A stretch of 64,000 nucleotides of DNA, taken from contig NZ_FRAJ01000004.1 in assembly GCF_900142285.1 (NCBI RefSeq), forward strand, positions 62,001-126,000, written 5' to 3'. Positions 16,432-24,793 of this stretch are shown here, piece by piece. The position numbers and the translations under genes were made by a program. The DNA is from Caminicella sporogenes DSM 14501. GTDB taxonomy: Bacteria; Bacillota; Clostridia; Peptostreptococcales; Caminicellaceae. The notes beneath the pieces were generated by a model, which was not told where the DNA came from, made no database searches, and saw nothing but the letters and a program-made list of their open reading frames with translations. Position 1 is the first letter of the stretch. Every line of letters starts with the position of its first letter.

Positions 16432-17319
16432 ATGAAGTACAAAAAATTAATATCTAAAATTACTCTTGGAACTATATTTTCTACTTCAATTTTTTCATTT
16501 GCTCTATTAGATACATATGCCTATGAAAGTATATACAGAAAAGGAAATCAAATAGTACGTACATATACATCTTCTTCAAATAATTTCAGCTCTGTAAATA
16601 CATACAACACCTATTCTTATACTAATTCTAAAGAATATATTTCTAATAATGAAACATATAATAAAAATACTTCTACTTCAAAAATATTGACAAAAACTAA
16701 TGATTCTATCAATAAAAATGAAAAAATATACATACAAGGCAGTAAAATAATAAGAGTATATGGCACAACTAGCAATTCAAATAATACATATGATAAAAAT
16801 CTTTCTAAAAATGATACTCCTTCAAATAATAATATAGATAATAATTCATTAAATTTAACAAATGACAGCTTACAAACTAAAATAACAACAAGTTCAAGTA
16901 GTACACTTACAGATTACCAAATCAAATCATTAGTATATGAAATGTTAGATTTAATTAATACAGAAAGAAAAAACAATGGATTAAAACCTCTTATATTAGA
17001 TGAAAAACTCACTTCTGTTGCTCAGCTAAAAGCTAAAGATATGGCTGAAAATAATTATTTATCACACACTTCTCCAACATATGGTAGTGTTTATTCAATG
17101 ATTAAAAATGCTGACATAAATTATTACAGTGCCGGAGAAAATATAGCAAAAGCTTACAGTATTAAAAGTGCTCATATAAATTTTATGAATTCATGGATAC
17201 ATAGAAAAGCTATACTTTCCCCAAACTTTACACATATTGGAATAGGTATAGATAAACCTCAAAACAGCAATATGTATAAAATCTCAGTAATGTTTATAGA
17301 AAAAAATAGAGGGCTTTAA
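16432..17319 (+). CDS. Secreted CAP (SCP/PR1, YkwD-like) domain protein
   Basis: The 295-residue protein starts with a signal peptide (residues 1 to about 29, with likely cleavage after DTYA). A Ser/Thr/Asn-rich linker follows, containing two copies of a short motif, KGNQIVRTY (about 40) and QGSKIIRVY (about 102). The C-terminal CAP domain is at about 165-295. Landmarks are LDLINTERKNNGLKPLILDEKLTSVAQLKA, HTSPTYGSV, AGENIAKAY and HRKAILSPNFTHIGIG, including the two histidines and glutamates of the CAP cavity. Related clostridial and Bacillus proteins are secreted or spore-coat-linked; the activity is unproven. GGAGGG lies upstream of the ATG, and Spo0A boxes lie in the promoter region. Confidence 0.88.
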   Translation: MKYKKLISKITLGTIFSTSIFSFALLDTYAYESIYRKGNQIVRTYTSSSNNFSSVNTYNTYSYTNSKEYISNNETYNKNTSTSKILTKTNDSINKNEKIYIQGSKIIRVYGTTSNSNNTYDKNLSKNDTPSNNNIDNNSLNLTNDSLQTKITTSSSSTLTDYQIKSLVYEMLDLINTERKNNGLKPLILDEKLTSVAQLKAKDMAENNYLSHTSPTYGSVYSMIKNADINYYSAGENIAKAYSIKSAHINFMNSWIHRKAILSPNFTHIGIGIDKPQNSNMYKISVMFIEKNRGL

Positions 17320-17341
17320 AAATTTTCAGCCCTCTACTTTT
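17301..17341. terminator. Bidirectional terminator
   Basis: TAGAGGGCT (17307-17315) pairs perfectly with AGCCCTCTA (17328-17336), flanked by an A-run on the left and a T-run on the right. It serves the convergent CAP gene and cysteine-rich protein gene. Confidence 0.9.
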
Positions 17342-18208
17342 TTATGAATCTTTCTCTATAATTTGAACATTAACTTGGTCTGGGAATAAATTTGGATATT
17401 CTACGCACAATCCACCCTGCTCAGGATATTCGCAGAATCCAGTTGATAATACACAAAGCTGTACTGGAACTTTAACTTTCTTTTCACAAGTTACACATAA
17501 TACTACTATTCCGTTTACAGTTATATTACCTTGTTCATCAATTGTAATACTGTTTAATCCTAAAGGTAATATAAAATCACAAAGAATTCCGCAAAATTCT
17601 GCTAAAGATGGTTTCATAGCTGCACAAGTCGATGGCATACATAATTTAGCAAATTTTCTCTTTTCAATATCATCAATAGTTACTGCTACACTCTCAGTAA
17701 TAACAAGTTCTTTTCCATTTGGTCTAATTAAAGTCAATGTTATTGTTATCAAAACTTCTCCTGTAATTATAAGCGTTTCATCAAGTATTATAGGAGTTCC
17801 CCTATCTAGTGCATCACATTCTGAAGTATCAATAAAATCTAATGGTATCTGTTCTACTCCACCTGGACCTGTAGGAGTTGGAGTTGGAACAGGCATTCCA
17901 TTGATACTATTTGTTAAAATAGTAATAGTAGTTCCTGATGAATCTCCTTTAGGTTTTGTCGTACAAGTTACTGTTACACTTTTAATTTTAAAGTTTGGTT
18001 TAACTTTTCTTTTTAAAGTAAAAGTTGCTACTTGATCAAATTCATCTTTAAGCACTACTGAATCATAAACTTTCTCCACAAAAATACATTCAGCTTTTAT
18101 CTTTTCCGGATCATATATTCTTGGAACTATACACCCCGTATTAGCACCACAGCAATTATCATCCTGCTGTTTTACCAAACCTGACCCAGTATAAACATTT
18201 TCAGCCAT
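17342..18208 (-). CDS. Cysteine-rich beta-structured protein, probable spore-surface component
   Basis: I do not recognise a named domain with certainty. The 288 residues contain about 17 cysteines, very high for a cytoplasmic clostridial protein. There is an N-terminal DNCCGANTGC cluster and later pairs such as FCGILCD and VLCVTCE. The rest is beta-rich and low in charge (TLIITGEVLITITLTLI), with a PTPTPTGPGG linker near residue 110. No signal peptide is present, which fits mother-cell-made spore-coat or exosporium proteins that cross-link by disulfides. A sigma-K-like promoter lies upstream (18310-18337), and AAAGGAGG precedes the ATG. A structural or filament-forming role is inference. Confidence 0.65.
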   Translation of the reverse strand: MAENVYTGSGLVKQQDDNCCGANTGCIVPRIYDPEKIKAECIFVEKVYDSVVLKDEFDQVATFTLKRKVKPNFKIKSVTVTCTTKPKGDSSGTTITILTNSINGMPVPTPTPTGPGGVEQIPLDFIDTSECDALDRGTPIILDETLIITGEVLITITLTLIRPNGKELVITESVAVTIDDIEKRKFAKLCMPSTCAAMKPSLAEFCGILCDFILPLGLNSITIDEQGNITVNGIVVLCVTCEKKVKVPVQLCVLSTGFCEYPEQGGLCVEYPNLFPDQVNVQIIEKDS

Positions 18209-18309
18209 ATTAAATTTTACCTCCTTTAGATTTTTATAACTTTATGAGTATAAATTTTTCCACCGTTTTCTTTTAAAAATAAATATTTACATATAATCTA
18301 TGTCTACTT

Positions 18310-18337
18310 TAGTATATGAAATACTTTTATTAATCGT
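18310..18337 (-). promoter_or_regulatory. Sigma-K-like promoter for the cysteine-rich protein
   Basis: On the minus strand, AC at 18337-18336 is followed after 17 bases by CATATACTA at 18318-18310. This matches the sigma-K consensus (AC, 16-17 bases, CATAnnnTA). Transcription would start near 18302, about 95 bases before the start codon. Short consensus sequences arise by chance in AT-rich DNA, so this is a candidate only. Confidence 0.45.
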
Positions 18338-18397
18338 TACATACTCATAACATATTTTTTTTTGAATATATTTTTTAAAAAACGAGGAGGTATAAAA

Positions 18398-19450
18398 ATG
18401 CCTTTCATCAACTCAACACAGACAATTTTAAGAAAATCTAATGGAGATATATTAAACTTTTATATAATTAATAAAACTCTTTTTCTCAGAAAATTTAAAA
18501 ATAATAAAGGTTGGGAAAAACATATTGAAATAATTTCCAATATTTCTAGTAGTAATTTAGACATTAAAATTGACAATAACGATAAAATATATGGAATTAT
18601 ATGTACTGATAATGGAAAAGTACTATATATATATACTGATAGTAGTAACAATATAAAATATAATAATCTTTTTAATTTTAATATTAATAAATATCTATTA
18701 AAATATCCTGTTATACAAAAAATTAATTCCACATTACATATACTATATTACCTTCTAGACAAAAACTATAAAAATTTATTTGGAATAATACATCATTACT
18801 ATGATGGTAATAAATGGATAAAAAACAACATAAATATTATCAAAGTTTTTCCAATCATAAACCCATTTATAATCTCATATAATTCTAATATTTTAAATAT
18901 TTTTTATTTTAATAAAATAAAAAATGCTGAAGAAGTCTTTGTAAATTCCTTTGAAAGTACATCTAAAACTTGGAGTGAAGCAATTCAACTAACTAATAAT
19001 AGCAAAAAAAAATTATACTTAAATGTTCTAAACAATGATTTGTATTCTCACAATATAATTTGGAGTGAATTTGTAGATGACAATTTAGTTATAAAATATA
19101 TGAATTGTTCTTTGAAAAAAGAAGAAATTACTTCATCAAAAATTATTGCACTATCAAAACCTTCAAACTGTTCATTTCCAACCTTTATAAAAACTCAAAC
19201 TGCTCTATGGGCCATTTGGGTTGAAATGGACAAAGTTGTAAGCTGTTATTCCTTTGATAATGGTAAAAACTGGAGTGACTCAAATGTTTATACAGACAGC
19301 AGTAAATATAATTTTATTAAATATAAATTTGATACAAATTTTAAAGACGATTTGCAAAACTTTAAAGTTCACTCTATATTTGGAACATATTACCCTAAAA
19401 TTTCTTTTATCGGTTTTAAAAATTTAAAATTAAAAAATTCTAAGGAATAA
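18398..19450 (+). CDS. Sialidase-like beta-propeller protein C (paralogue)
   Basis: The shortest paralogue (350 residues), without the helical tails of A and B. It shows the same blade pattern: NSTQTILRKSNGDILNFYI, IIHHYYDGNKWIKNNI (compare IYIYYDGLKWKYSNID in protein A), HNIIWSEFVDDNLVIKYM, and an Asp-box-like CYSFDNGKNWSDS near residue 290. The end is VHSIFGTYYPKISFIGFKNLK. It has no signal peptide and no sialidase Arg triad that I can see. GAGGAGG lies seven bases before the ATG at 18398, which decides against the longer frame starting at 18362. It is divergent from the cysteine-rich gene, so the two share a 190-bp promoter region. Confidence 0.65.
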   Translation: MPFINSTQTILRKSNGDILNFYIINKTLFLRKFKNNKGWEKHIEIISNISSSNLDIKIDNNDKIYGIICTDNGKVLYIYTDSSNNIKYNNLFNFNINKYLLKYPVIQKINSTLHILYYLLDKNYKNLFGIIHHYYDGNKWIKNNINIIKVFPIINPFIISYNSNILNIFYFNKIKNAEEVFVNSFESTSKTWSEAIQLTNNSKKKLYLNVLNNDLYSHNIIWSEFVDDNLVIKYMNCSLKKEEITSSKIIALSKPSNCSFPTFIKTQTALWAIWVEMDKVVSCYSFDNGKNWSDSNVYTDSSKYNFIKYKFDTNFKDDLQNFKVHSIFGTYYPKISFIGFKNLKLKNSKE

Positions 19451-19470
19451 CATCTTTCATTTGTATATAT

Positions 19471-19501
19471 AAAAAGTTAGATGAAAATCATCTAACTTTT
19501 A
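19471..19501. terminator. Bidirectional terminator
   Basis: A near-perfect 13-bp stem AAAAGTTAGATGA/TCATCTAACTTTT with a 3-base loop between convergent genes. It contains the stop codon of the minus-strand gene ending at 19492. Confidence 0.9.
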
Positions 19502-19776
19502 TATATTACTTCATAAATTTTTTTTCTGTTTTTAAAACAATATTTATATACTTTATATATGTCCAATTTCTTTTCTTCTATCTTTTCTATAGAAAATTTC
19601 ACTATATTTTCATCATAAATTATTAATCCTAAACTACAATGTTTACTCAAATATTTAGGAACATTTATCAGCTTTGGATTATAACCAGACTTTTTCAAAA
19701 TACTTTCTAAATAATAGGCATGATTTTTCGAATTAAATACTATTAAATAATATTTTGCATTTTGGCCTGCTATCAT
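19492..19776 (-). CDS. DUF3343 family (putative Se/S carrier-like) protein
   Basis: A 94-residue protein with the DUF3343 pattern: a YYLIVFNSKNHAYYLESILKKSGY N-terminal half, then LINVPKYLSKHCSLGLIIYDENI. The cysteine in SKHCSLGL corresponds to the conserved S-x-x-C-G site of the family, but the usual glycine after cysteine is serine here. Family members often lie beside selenium or sulfur metabolism genes and are thought to carry Se or S; this is not proven. The ATG at 19776 has AAAGG at ten bases; the ATG at 19785 lies too close to it. A LysR regulator of a type linked to selenium lies 2 kb away. Confidence 0.75.
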   Translation of the reverse strand: MIAGQNAKYYLIVFNSKNHAYYLESILKKSGYNPKLINVPKYLSKHCSLGLIIYDENIVKFSIEKIEEKKLDIYKVYKYCFKNRKKIYEVIYKS

Positions 19777-20000
19777 CAAAATCATTCCTTTAATAATTTT
19801 TATATCATTATATTCTATGTTTGCTTTTAAGTTGCTTTACTCTTACTAAAAAATTAAATTTCAATTATTTAATAAATATGTTTTTCAAAAAACAATAACA
19901 TATATGGAATTTTTTATTCATTTTAAAATATCACCTTTTTACTCAAACTAATAATACATTCATGATACTTATTTTTCTGTTAAGAGAGGAGTTTTTGAAT

Positions 20001-20495
20001 GTGAATGATATTAATGATAAAATATTTATGCTCAATATTAGTCCTATAGGAATAAGTTTAATTAGGGTCAATGAAATAAGCAAAAATTTAAACGTATTTG
20101 ATACATTTAATATTAATATAGACTTAAACAAAATCCCAAATGCTTCATTCAGTTTTTTTTATAAATATTTAATGGATAGAGTAAGTGAAAAAATTCTTCA
20201 AAAAGTAGTAGAAGGAGAAATTTACAATGGAGATTTTATAAAATTAAAACCCATTATAGATAAAAATAGCTCTTACTTAGAAATATCTGTATTTAGACAG
20301 CTTTCAAAGATACAAAATATTGAAGATTATATCAAAAATTTTTCAAGACATATTCCTTATACTATTGAAGAAAAAAGAAATGAAATCAAAAATTTACATG
20401 ATAAATTAAATGAGGCAATTGAAGCAAAAAATATTTTATTATGTAAAGAAATTCTTCAGAAAATAAAATATTTAAGAAATGAATTTATCATATAA
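20001..20495 (+). CDS. Hypothetical protein, 164 residues
   Basis: No family is recognised. The N-terminal half looks mixed alpha/beta (IFMLNISPIGISLIRVNEISKNL). The C-terminal half is helical with a probable coiled coil (EEKRNEIKNLHDKLNEAIEAKN). Because AGGAG lies nine bases upstream, I set the start at GTG 20001; the frame could extend to ATG 19962, but that would be encoded across the ribosome binding site. It has no signal peptide. It converges on the AlbA_2 gene with a shared terminator. Confidence 0.6.
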   Translation: MNDINDKIFMLNISPIGISLIRVNEISKNLNVFDTFNINIDLNKIPNASFSFFYKYLMDRVSEKILQKVVEGEIYNGDFIKLKPIIDKNSSYLEISVFRQLSKIQNIEDYIKNFSRHIPYTIEEKRNEIKNLHDKLNEAIEAKNILLCKEILQKIKYLRNEFII

Positions 20496-20501
20496 AATAT
20501 A

Positions 20502-20529
20502 AGGCTCAAGATTTACTTTTCTTGAGCTT
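20502..20529. terminator. Bidirectional terminator
   Basis: GCTCAAG at 20504-20510 pairs with CTTGAGC at 20521-20527. It sits between the convergent genes at 20495 and 20513 and overlaps the stop of the latter. Confidence 0.75.
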
Positions 20530-21703
20530 TACACTTTTTATTTTTATCTATTAAAAAGTCCTTTGTCCCCGGTAGTATCACTTTAAATAAATTTCTTTTT
20601 CTTAAATTTAAAAAATATACTTTTTTAATACCTTTAAATGAATTTTTTATCTTTTTTAATCCCAATCCTGTTTTCATAAATCTATTTTTAGTATCTAGTA
20701 CTAATAATCGTTCATAAAGCCATTTATTTCTTCTAAAAGGATTTTGTTCATAAATAATATTATTTATTCTATCTTTGTATGAAATAGTTCCGGGATTGCT
20801 TATTTCCAATTTGTTTTTTCCAACATATACAACTATTTCTCTCGAATAATCAAAATAATCTCTGTGAACAACCGCATTAGATAAACTTTCTACAATTGGC
20901 TCAAATGGATAGCAGATATCTGATAAAATATTTTTTATAAATGCTATTGATTTATCTAATAGACTTACCAAATCTCCTGTAAAATACTTAACTTTTCTTA
21001 TGCCATTTTCAAAAAATATAACTTTTATTCCCGTATGCGGCAGATAAATTTGAGGATTATTACAAAATAAAAGCAGTCCACCTATTGTAGGAAAATATTC
21101 TTCAGTATCTCTATCATAATGAATAATTCCAAGATTATTTAATAAAATTTTATCATCAACACCAGCATTTATATTCATTTTACTAAGATAATTTTGAATT
21201 AATTTTTTATCTAAAACATCAATAGCTACATTATAAACTGGCAATTGTTCATTATATATTATTCCAGCATTTTGAAGCATATTAGCTATTTCATCTCTTC
21301 TAGCAACATCAGTTGTAGAACCTCTCCTTATATAAAAAGCTCCTGTTTGCCTCATTTGATGAGGTCTTTTATAACTTCTAAATATTGTAATTACAGCTAC
21401 TGTTTTATTATCTATATCTATGTATTCTACTCTTATATTTATAGGCGGGTCACATCTATTACTGATAATTTGCTGTATTCTCTCTTCATTTATATTTTCA
21501 GGTTTTATCCCTACTATTTCTCTAGTCTTATCCTTAACACCTATTATCAAATGTCCTCTTCCGCCTTGACTGTTAGCTATTGCTATAATATCTTTTACTA
21601 ATTCTTTTTTTCCAGATTCTTGATTTATATTTATTGTTTCCTTATAATCAAGTTTAGGACCTTCCCCTTGTTTTAACAAAGTTCGCAATTTATTTTTATC
21701 CAT
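20513..21703 (-). CDS. AlbA_2 (Schlafen-type) and HATPase_c_4 domain regulator
   Basis: A 396-residue protein of the family annotated as 'ATP-binding protein/putative transcriptional regulator'. The N-terminal AlbA_2 domain (about 1-125) carries EGPKLDYKETININ and IIAIANSQGGRGHLIIGVKD, the divalent-metal/nucleic-acid-type fold shared with Schlafen proteins. A central part (IGGLLLFCNNPQ) leads to a C-terminal GHKL-type ATPase-like domain, ESLSNAVVHRDYFDYSREIVVYVGKNKLEISNPG (about 265-310). The function is unknown; related genes occur in defence and stress contexts. It is monocistronic here. An AAGG site precedes the ATG at 21703. Confidence 0.82.
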   Translation of the reverse strand: MDKNKLRTLLKQGEGPKLDYKETININQESGKKELVKDIIAIANSQGGRGHLIIGVKDKTREIVGIKPENINEERIQQIISNRCDPPINIRVEYIDIDNKTVAVITIFRSYKRPHQMRQTGAFYIRRGSTTDVARRDEIANMLQNAGIIYNEQLPVYNVAIDVLDKKLIQNYLSKMNINAGVDDKILLNNLGIIHYDRDTEEYFPTIGGLLLFCNNPQIYLPHTGIKVIFFENGIRKVKYFTGDLVSLLDKSIAFIKNILSDICYPFEPIVESLSNAVVHRDYFDYSREIVVYVGKNKLEISNPGTISYKDRINNIIYEQNPFRRNKWLYERLLVLDTKNRFMKTGLGLKKIKNSFKGIKKVYFLNLRKRNLFKVILPGTKDFLIDKNKKCKAQEK

Positions 21704-21829
21704 TTGACTACCTTCTTTCGAAAAAATTATCTATTTATACAAAATTATACTATATTTTCAATAATTAATTGAAATCAAAAATTATAAATGTTAATATTAT
21801 TTTATGATAAAAACATAGAGGTGTTTACT

Positions 21830-22714
21830 ATGGATTTTAAACAACTTGAAACATTTGTTACTCTTGCAAAATTAAAAAGTTTTTCAAAAGCGGCTGAAAA
21901 ACTCTATTTAACTCAACCTACTATAAGCAACCATATTCAAAATCTTGAAAAAGAATTAAAAACAATACTTGTTAATAGAACTAATAAAAATATAACTTTA
22001 ACTAAAGCAGGAAAAATTTTATATAAATATGCAGTTAATATTTTAAATCAAAGAGAAACAGCTCTTTTTTGTTTAAATGAATTTAAAGGAAAAATAGAAG
22101 GTGTTTTGGAAATTTCTGCAAGCACAATCCCTAGTCAATATTTTTTACCAAGTATACTGTGTAAATTCAACAAAATCTATCCTGATGTAAAATATAATCT
22201 TAATAAATATTCAACTGGAGAAGTTATTGAAAAAATTTTGAATGGAGAAATTGATTTTGGTATAGTAGGAGCTAAAAAAGAAATTTCTCAACTTGAATAT
22301 ATAGAAATAATGGATGATAATCTGATAATAATTGCTCCTAAATGCGGAATTTATAAAAATCTACATTCTATTAAAATTAATGATTTATGTAAATACCCTA
22401 TTATATTAAGAGAAAATACATCTGGCACAAGAAAAATTGTTGAAGAAGAATTAGCTAAACACAACATTTACATAGAAAATTTAAATATCGTCGCTTGTAT
22501 AGAAAATACTGAAACTATCAAAGAATGTGTAAAAAATGGGCTTGGTATAACTTTTATTTCTGAAAAAGCCGTTTCTTCTGAACTGCATAATAATCTTATA
22601 AAAAAAATTCATGTTGAAAATCTAACTCTAAAACGAAAATTTTTCTTTGTATATCACAAAAATAGAGCTCTTTCACCATTAGCCGAAACATTTAAAAACT
22701 TTGTTTTAAAGTAA
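21830..22714 (+). CDS. LysR family regulator, selenium-metabolism-type
   Basis: A 294-residue activator/repressor with an N-terminal winged helix-turn-helix (residues 1-60, FSKAAEKLYLTQPTISNHIQNLEKEL) and a type 2 periplasmic-binding-like effector domain (about 90-294, LEISASTIPSQYFLPSILCKFNKIYPDVKY, with RENTSGTRKIVEEEL). The effector-domain wording matches the CysL-like branch that clostridial annotations call 'selenium metabolism-associated'. The assignment to selenium is by resemblance only. It has no divergent target; the neighbour upstream is the AlbA_2 gene. AGAGGTG precedes the ATG at 21830, which rules out the longer frame. Confidence 0.85.
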   Translation: MDFKQLETFVTLAKLKSFSKAAEKLYLTQPTISNHIQNLEKELKTILVNRTNKNITLTKAGKILYKYAVNILNQRETALFCLNEFKGKIEGVLEISASTIPSQYFLPSILCKFNKIYPDVKYNLNKYSTGEVIEKILNGEIDFGIVGAKKEISQLEYIEIMDDNLIIIAPKCGIYKNLHSIKINDLCKYPIILRENTSGTRKIVEEELAKHNIYIENLNIVACIENTETIKECVKNGLGITFISEKAVSSELHNNLIKKIHVENLTLKRKFFFVYHKNRALSPLAETFKNFVLK

Positions 22715-22716
22715 TC

Positions 22717-22762
22717 AAAAAAGATTTAGGCATTTCCTAAATACAATGCCTAAATCTTTTTT
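22717..22762. terminator. Bidirectional terminator (lysR/degU)
   Basis: AAAAAAGATTTAGGCATT pairs perfectly with AATGCCTAAATCTTTTTT over 18 bp. It lies between convergent genes and overlaps the 3' end of degU. Confidence 0.95.
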
Positions 22763-23418
22763 ATATTATGTTTAAAAGCATATATCGCAGCTTGTGTTCT
22801 ATCATTAACACCTATTTTCTTAAAAATATTTGAAACATGATTTTTTACCGTTTTTTCACTGATAAATAGTCGCTCTGCAATCTCTTTATTATTCAGTCCT
22901 TCAGCTATCAAAGTTATTACTTCATATTCTCTTCTAGTAAGTTTTTCATTTTTTTTATCTTTTTTCAAAGAAATCTTTCCACGCTGTTTGTATTCTCTTA
23001 CAAATTCAGAAGCTAAACTAGGATGAATATAAGATTCTCCAAAATATACATCTCTTATTGCTTTTACTAAACTACTAGCTTCAGCATCTTTTAACACATA
23101 TCCTTCAGCTCCAATATTTATTGTTTCAAATAAATATTCTCTATCATCATGTATTGTAAGCATAATTATTTTTATATCTAATCCCATATCCTTAATTCTT
23201 CTTAAGGCCTGAATACCATTCATATTAGGCATATTTATATCCATAAGTATCACATCAGGCTTTAATTTTATAGCTTTTTTTAAAGCATCTTCTCCATCAA
23301 TAGCTAAACCAACTACTTCAATATCATCTTCAATCTCTAATATCTGTTTTAATCCTTGTCTCATCAAAGCATGGTCATCTACAATTAATATTCTTATCTT
23401 TTTTTTATCATATGACAT
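22750..23418 (-). CDS. degU: NarL-family response regulator DegU-like
   Basis: A 222-residue two-component regulator. The receiver domain (1-125) has the acidic pocket DD at 14-15, phospho-acceptor D60 in VILMDINMPNMNG, and the conserved Lys in YVLKDA. The LuxR-type helix-turn-helix (about 155-215) has LTRREYEVITLIAEGLNNKEIAERLFISEKTVKNH. The gene starts 3 bases after the degS stop, so they form one operon. In Bacillus DegU controls exoenzymes, motility and competence; targets here are unknown. Confidence 0.92.
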   Translation of the reverse strand: MSYDKKKIRILIVDDHALMRQGLKQILEIEDDIEVVGLAIDGEDALKKAIKLKPDVILMDINMPNMNGIQALRRIKDMGLDIKIIMLTIHDDREYLFETINIGAEGYVLKDAEASSLVKAIRDVYFGESYIHPSLASEFVREYKQRGKISLKKDKKNEKLTRREYEVITLIAEGLNNKEIAERLFISEKTVKNHVSNIFKKIGVNDRTQAAIYAFKHNIKKI

Positions 23419-23421
23419 AAT

Positions 23422-24579
23422 TTATTTTTCCTCCTCACAGATCGGTATAATTACGCTGATTTTTGTACCTCTTCCAAGTTTACTGTCTATTTCTATCTTA
23501 CCTCTTAAAAGGTCTACTCTCTCTTTTATACTATACAGCCCAAATCCATTTTGATTATTTATCGAATCTACTTTATCATTCACATCAAAACCTATTCCAT
23601 TATCTATTATTTTTATGTATATATTTTCTAGTCCTATATCCAATTTTATAATTACATTAGTTGCTTTTGAATGTTTTTTAATATTATTTAAAGCTTCTTG
23701 TATAATTCTAAAAATTGTCAATTGTATAATATTTTCCTTTATTTCTCCTTTTTCATCAAATGAAAAATCAACATTAATTCCGCTTTCTCTTTGAAAATTT
23801 AATATAAGTCTTTGAATAGTTGGAATAAGCCCAAGATCATCTAATGACATTGGCATTAAATCATAAATTATCCTTCTGATGTCTTTCAAACTATCTCTAA
23901 CTATACTTTTTAACAGATTAAGCTGTTGCTTTGCTTTTAAAATATCTATATCAATTAACCGTTCACACAGCTCTGCTTTTAAAACCACATTAGCCATAAT
24001 TTGAGCAGGTCCATCATGTATTTCTCTTGACACTCTTTGCCTTTCTCTTTCTTGTGCTTTAATAATCTTTATGCCCATTAACTGTCTTTGCTGAATATCT
24101 TCAAGCTGTTCAAATACATCTTGCAAATCTCCACTTAAATATCCAAGAGCAACTCCAACTTTAGAAGCAAGTGCTTCTGCTTTTTCTACAACCTCTTTTG
24201 TTTTTTTTAGTCGCAATTCAAGGCTAGTTCTCTGTTTTACCAGTTCCTGTTCTTCATGTCTTTTTAAAGAAAGATTTACTTGTAAATCTTTAGCCATTTC
24301 ATAAGCTTTTTTTATATCTTCCTCACTGTATTTATCAAAATTCCTACTTACAGTTAACAATTTTCTCCTACTATTTTTTTCTAATATCGTCAGCTTATCT
24401 ACTTCATAAATAACTGATTTCAACTTTTCATTTAATTGCATCAATTCTTCTTCTATTTCTCTGCAGTCATTCCTTGCTTTTTCTGCAATTTCAAATATTT
24501 CTTTTTTTCCCGATTCTATAGCACCTATAGTCTTTTTTACAACTTCATTTAATGCCTTAATATCTACATATTTAGCCAT
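23422..24579 (-). CDS. degS: Sensor histidine kinase DegS-like
   Basis: A 385-residue cytoplasmic kinase with no membrane segment, like B. subtilis DegS. An N-terminal coiled-coil sensor domain (about 1-175) is followed by the HisKA_3 dimerisation segment with phospho-accepting H188 in SREIHDGPAQ. The ATPase domain follows with FRIIQEALNNIKKHSKATN (N box), DNGIGFD and GFGLYSIKERV (G boxes). It is paired with degU directly downstream and preceded by a short secreted protein gene and cheW. It phosphorylates DegU. Confidence 0.92.
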   Translation of the reverse strand: MAKYVDIKALNEVVKKTIGAIESGKKEIFEIAEKARNDCREIEEELMQLNEKLKSVIYEVDKLTILEKNSRRKLLTVSRNFDKYSEEDIKKAYEMAKDLQVNLSLKRHEEQELVKQRTSLELRLKKTKEVVEKAEALASKVGVALGYLSGDLQDVFEQLEDIQQRQLMGIKIIKAQERERQRVSREIHDGPAQIMANVVLKAELCERLIDIDILKAKQQLNLLKSIVRDSLKDIRRIIYDLMPMSLDDLGLIPTIQRLILNFQRESGINVDFSFDEKGEIKENIIQLTIFRIIQEALNNIKKHSKATNVIIKLDIGLENIYIKIIDNGIGFDVNDKVDSINNQNGFGLYSIKERVDLLRGKIEIDSKLGRGTKISVIIPICEEEK

Positions 24580-24740
24580 TTAAACACCTCAAATATTATT
24601 TTAAACATGCTTTTAAAAATACATATTAAAAAATTTGTCTATATTTGTCCATATATCTATTATATAAAAGTTTTTTAAAGTATTAAATAGGTATCTATTT
24701 CTATATATTAATACCTTATACTAATACAAGCAAAAATAAA

Positions 24741-24766
24741 TAGAATGCGAAAAATTTCACATTCTA
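24741..24766 (-). terminator. Terminator of the 165-residue secreted protein gene
   Basis: TAGAATG-GAAA pairs with TTTC-CATTCTA with a C/A mismatch in the stem. It lies about 30 bases after the stop at 24794 on the minus strand. The tail TTTATTTTTG is U-rich. Confidence 0.65.
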
Positions 24767-24793
24767 TATTGTTTCTTTTTAATATAAAAATAT

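Noticed and set aside
17342-18208. Ena-type endospore appendage protein
   Set aside because: The Cys-rich N-terminus is suggestive, but length and sequence differ from Ena1A/B; homology cannot be claimed by eye.
12627-19450. Active sialidase genes
   Set aside because: Asp-box-like turns are present, but I see no Arg triad, Tyr/Glu pair or signal peptide; only a propeller fold is supported.
21245-21601. 118-codon plus-strand ORF inside the AlbA_2 gene
   Set aside because: Antisense to the conserved AlbA_2 domain; Ser/Tyr-rich shadow without ribosome binding site.
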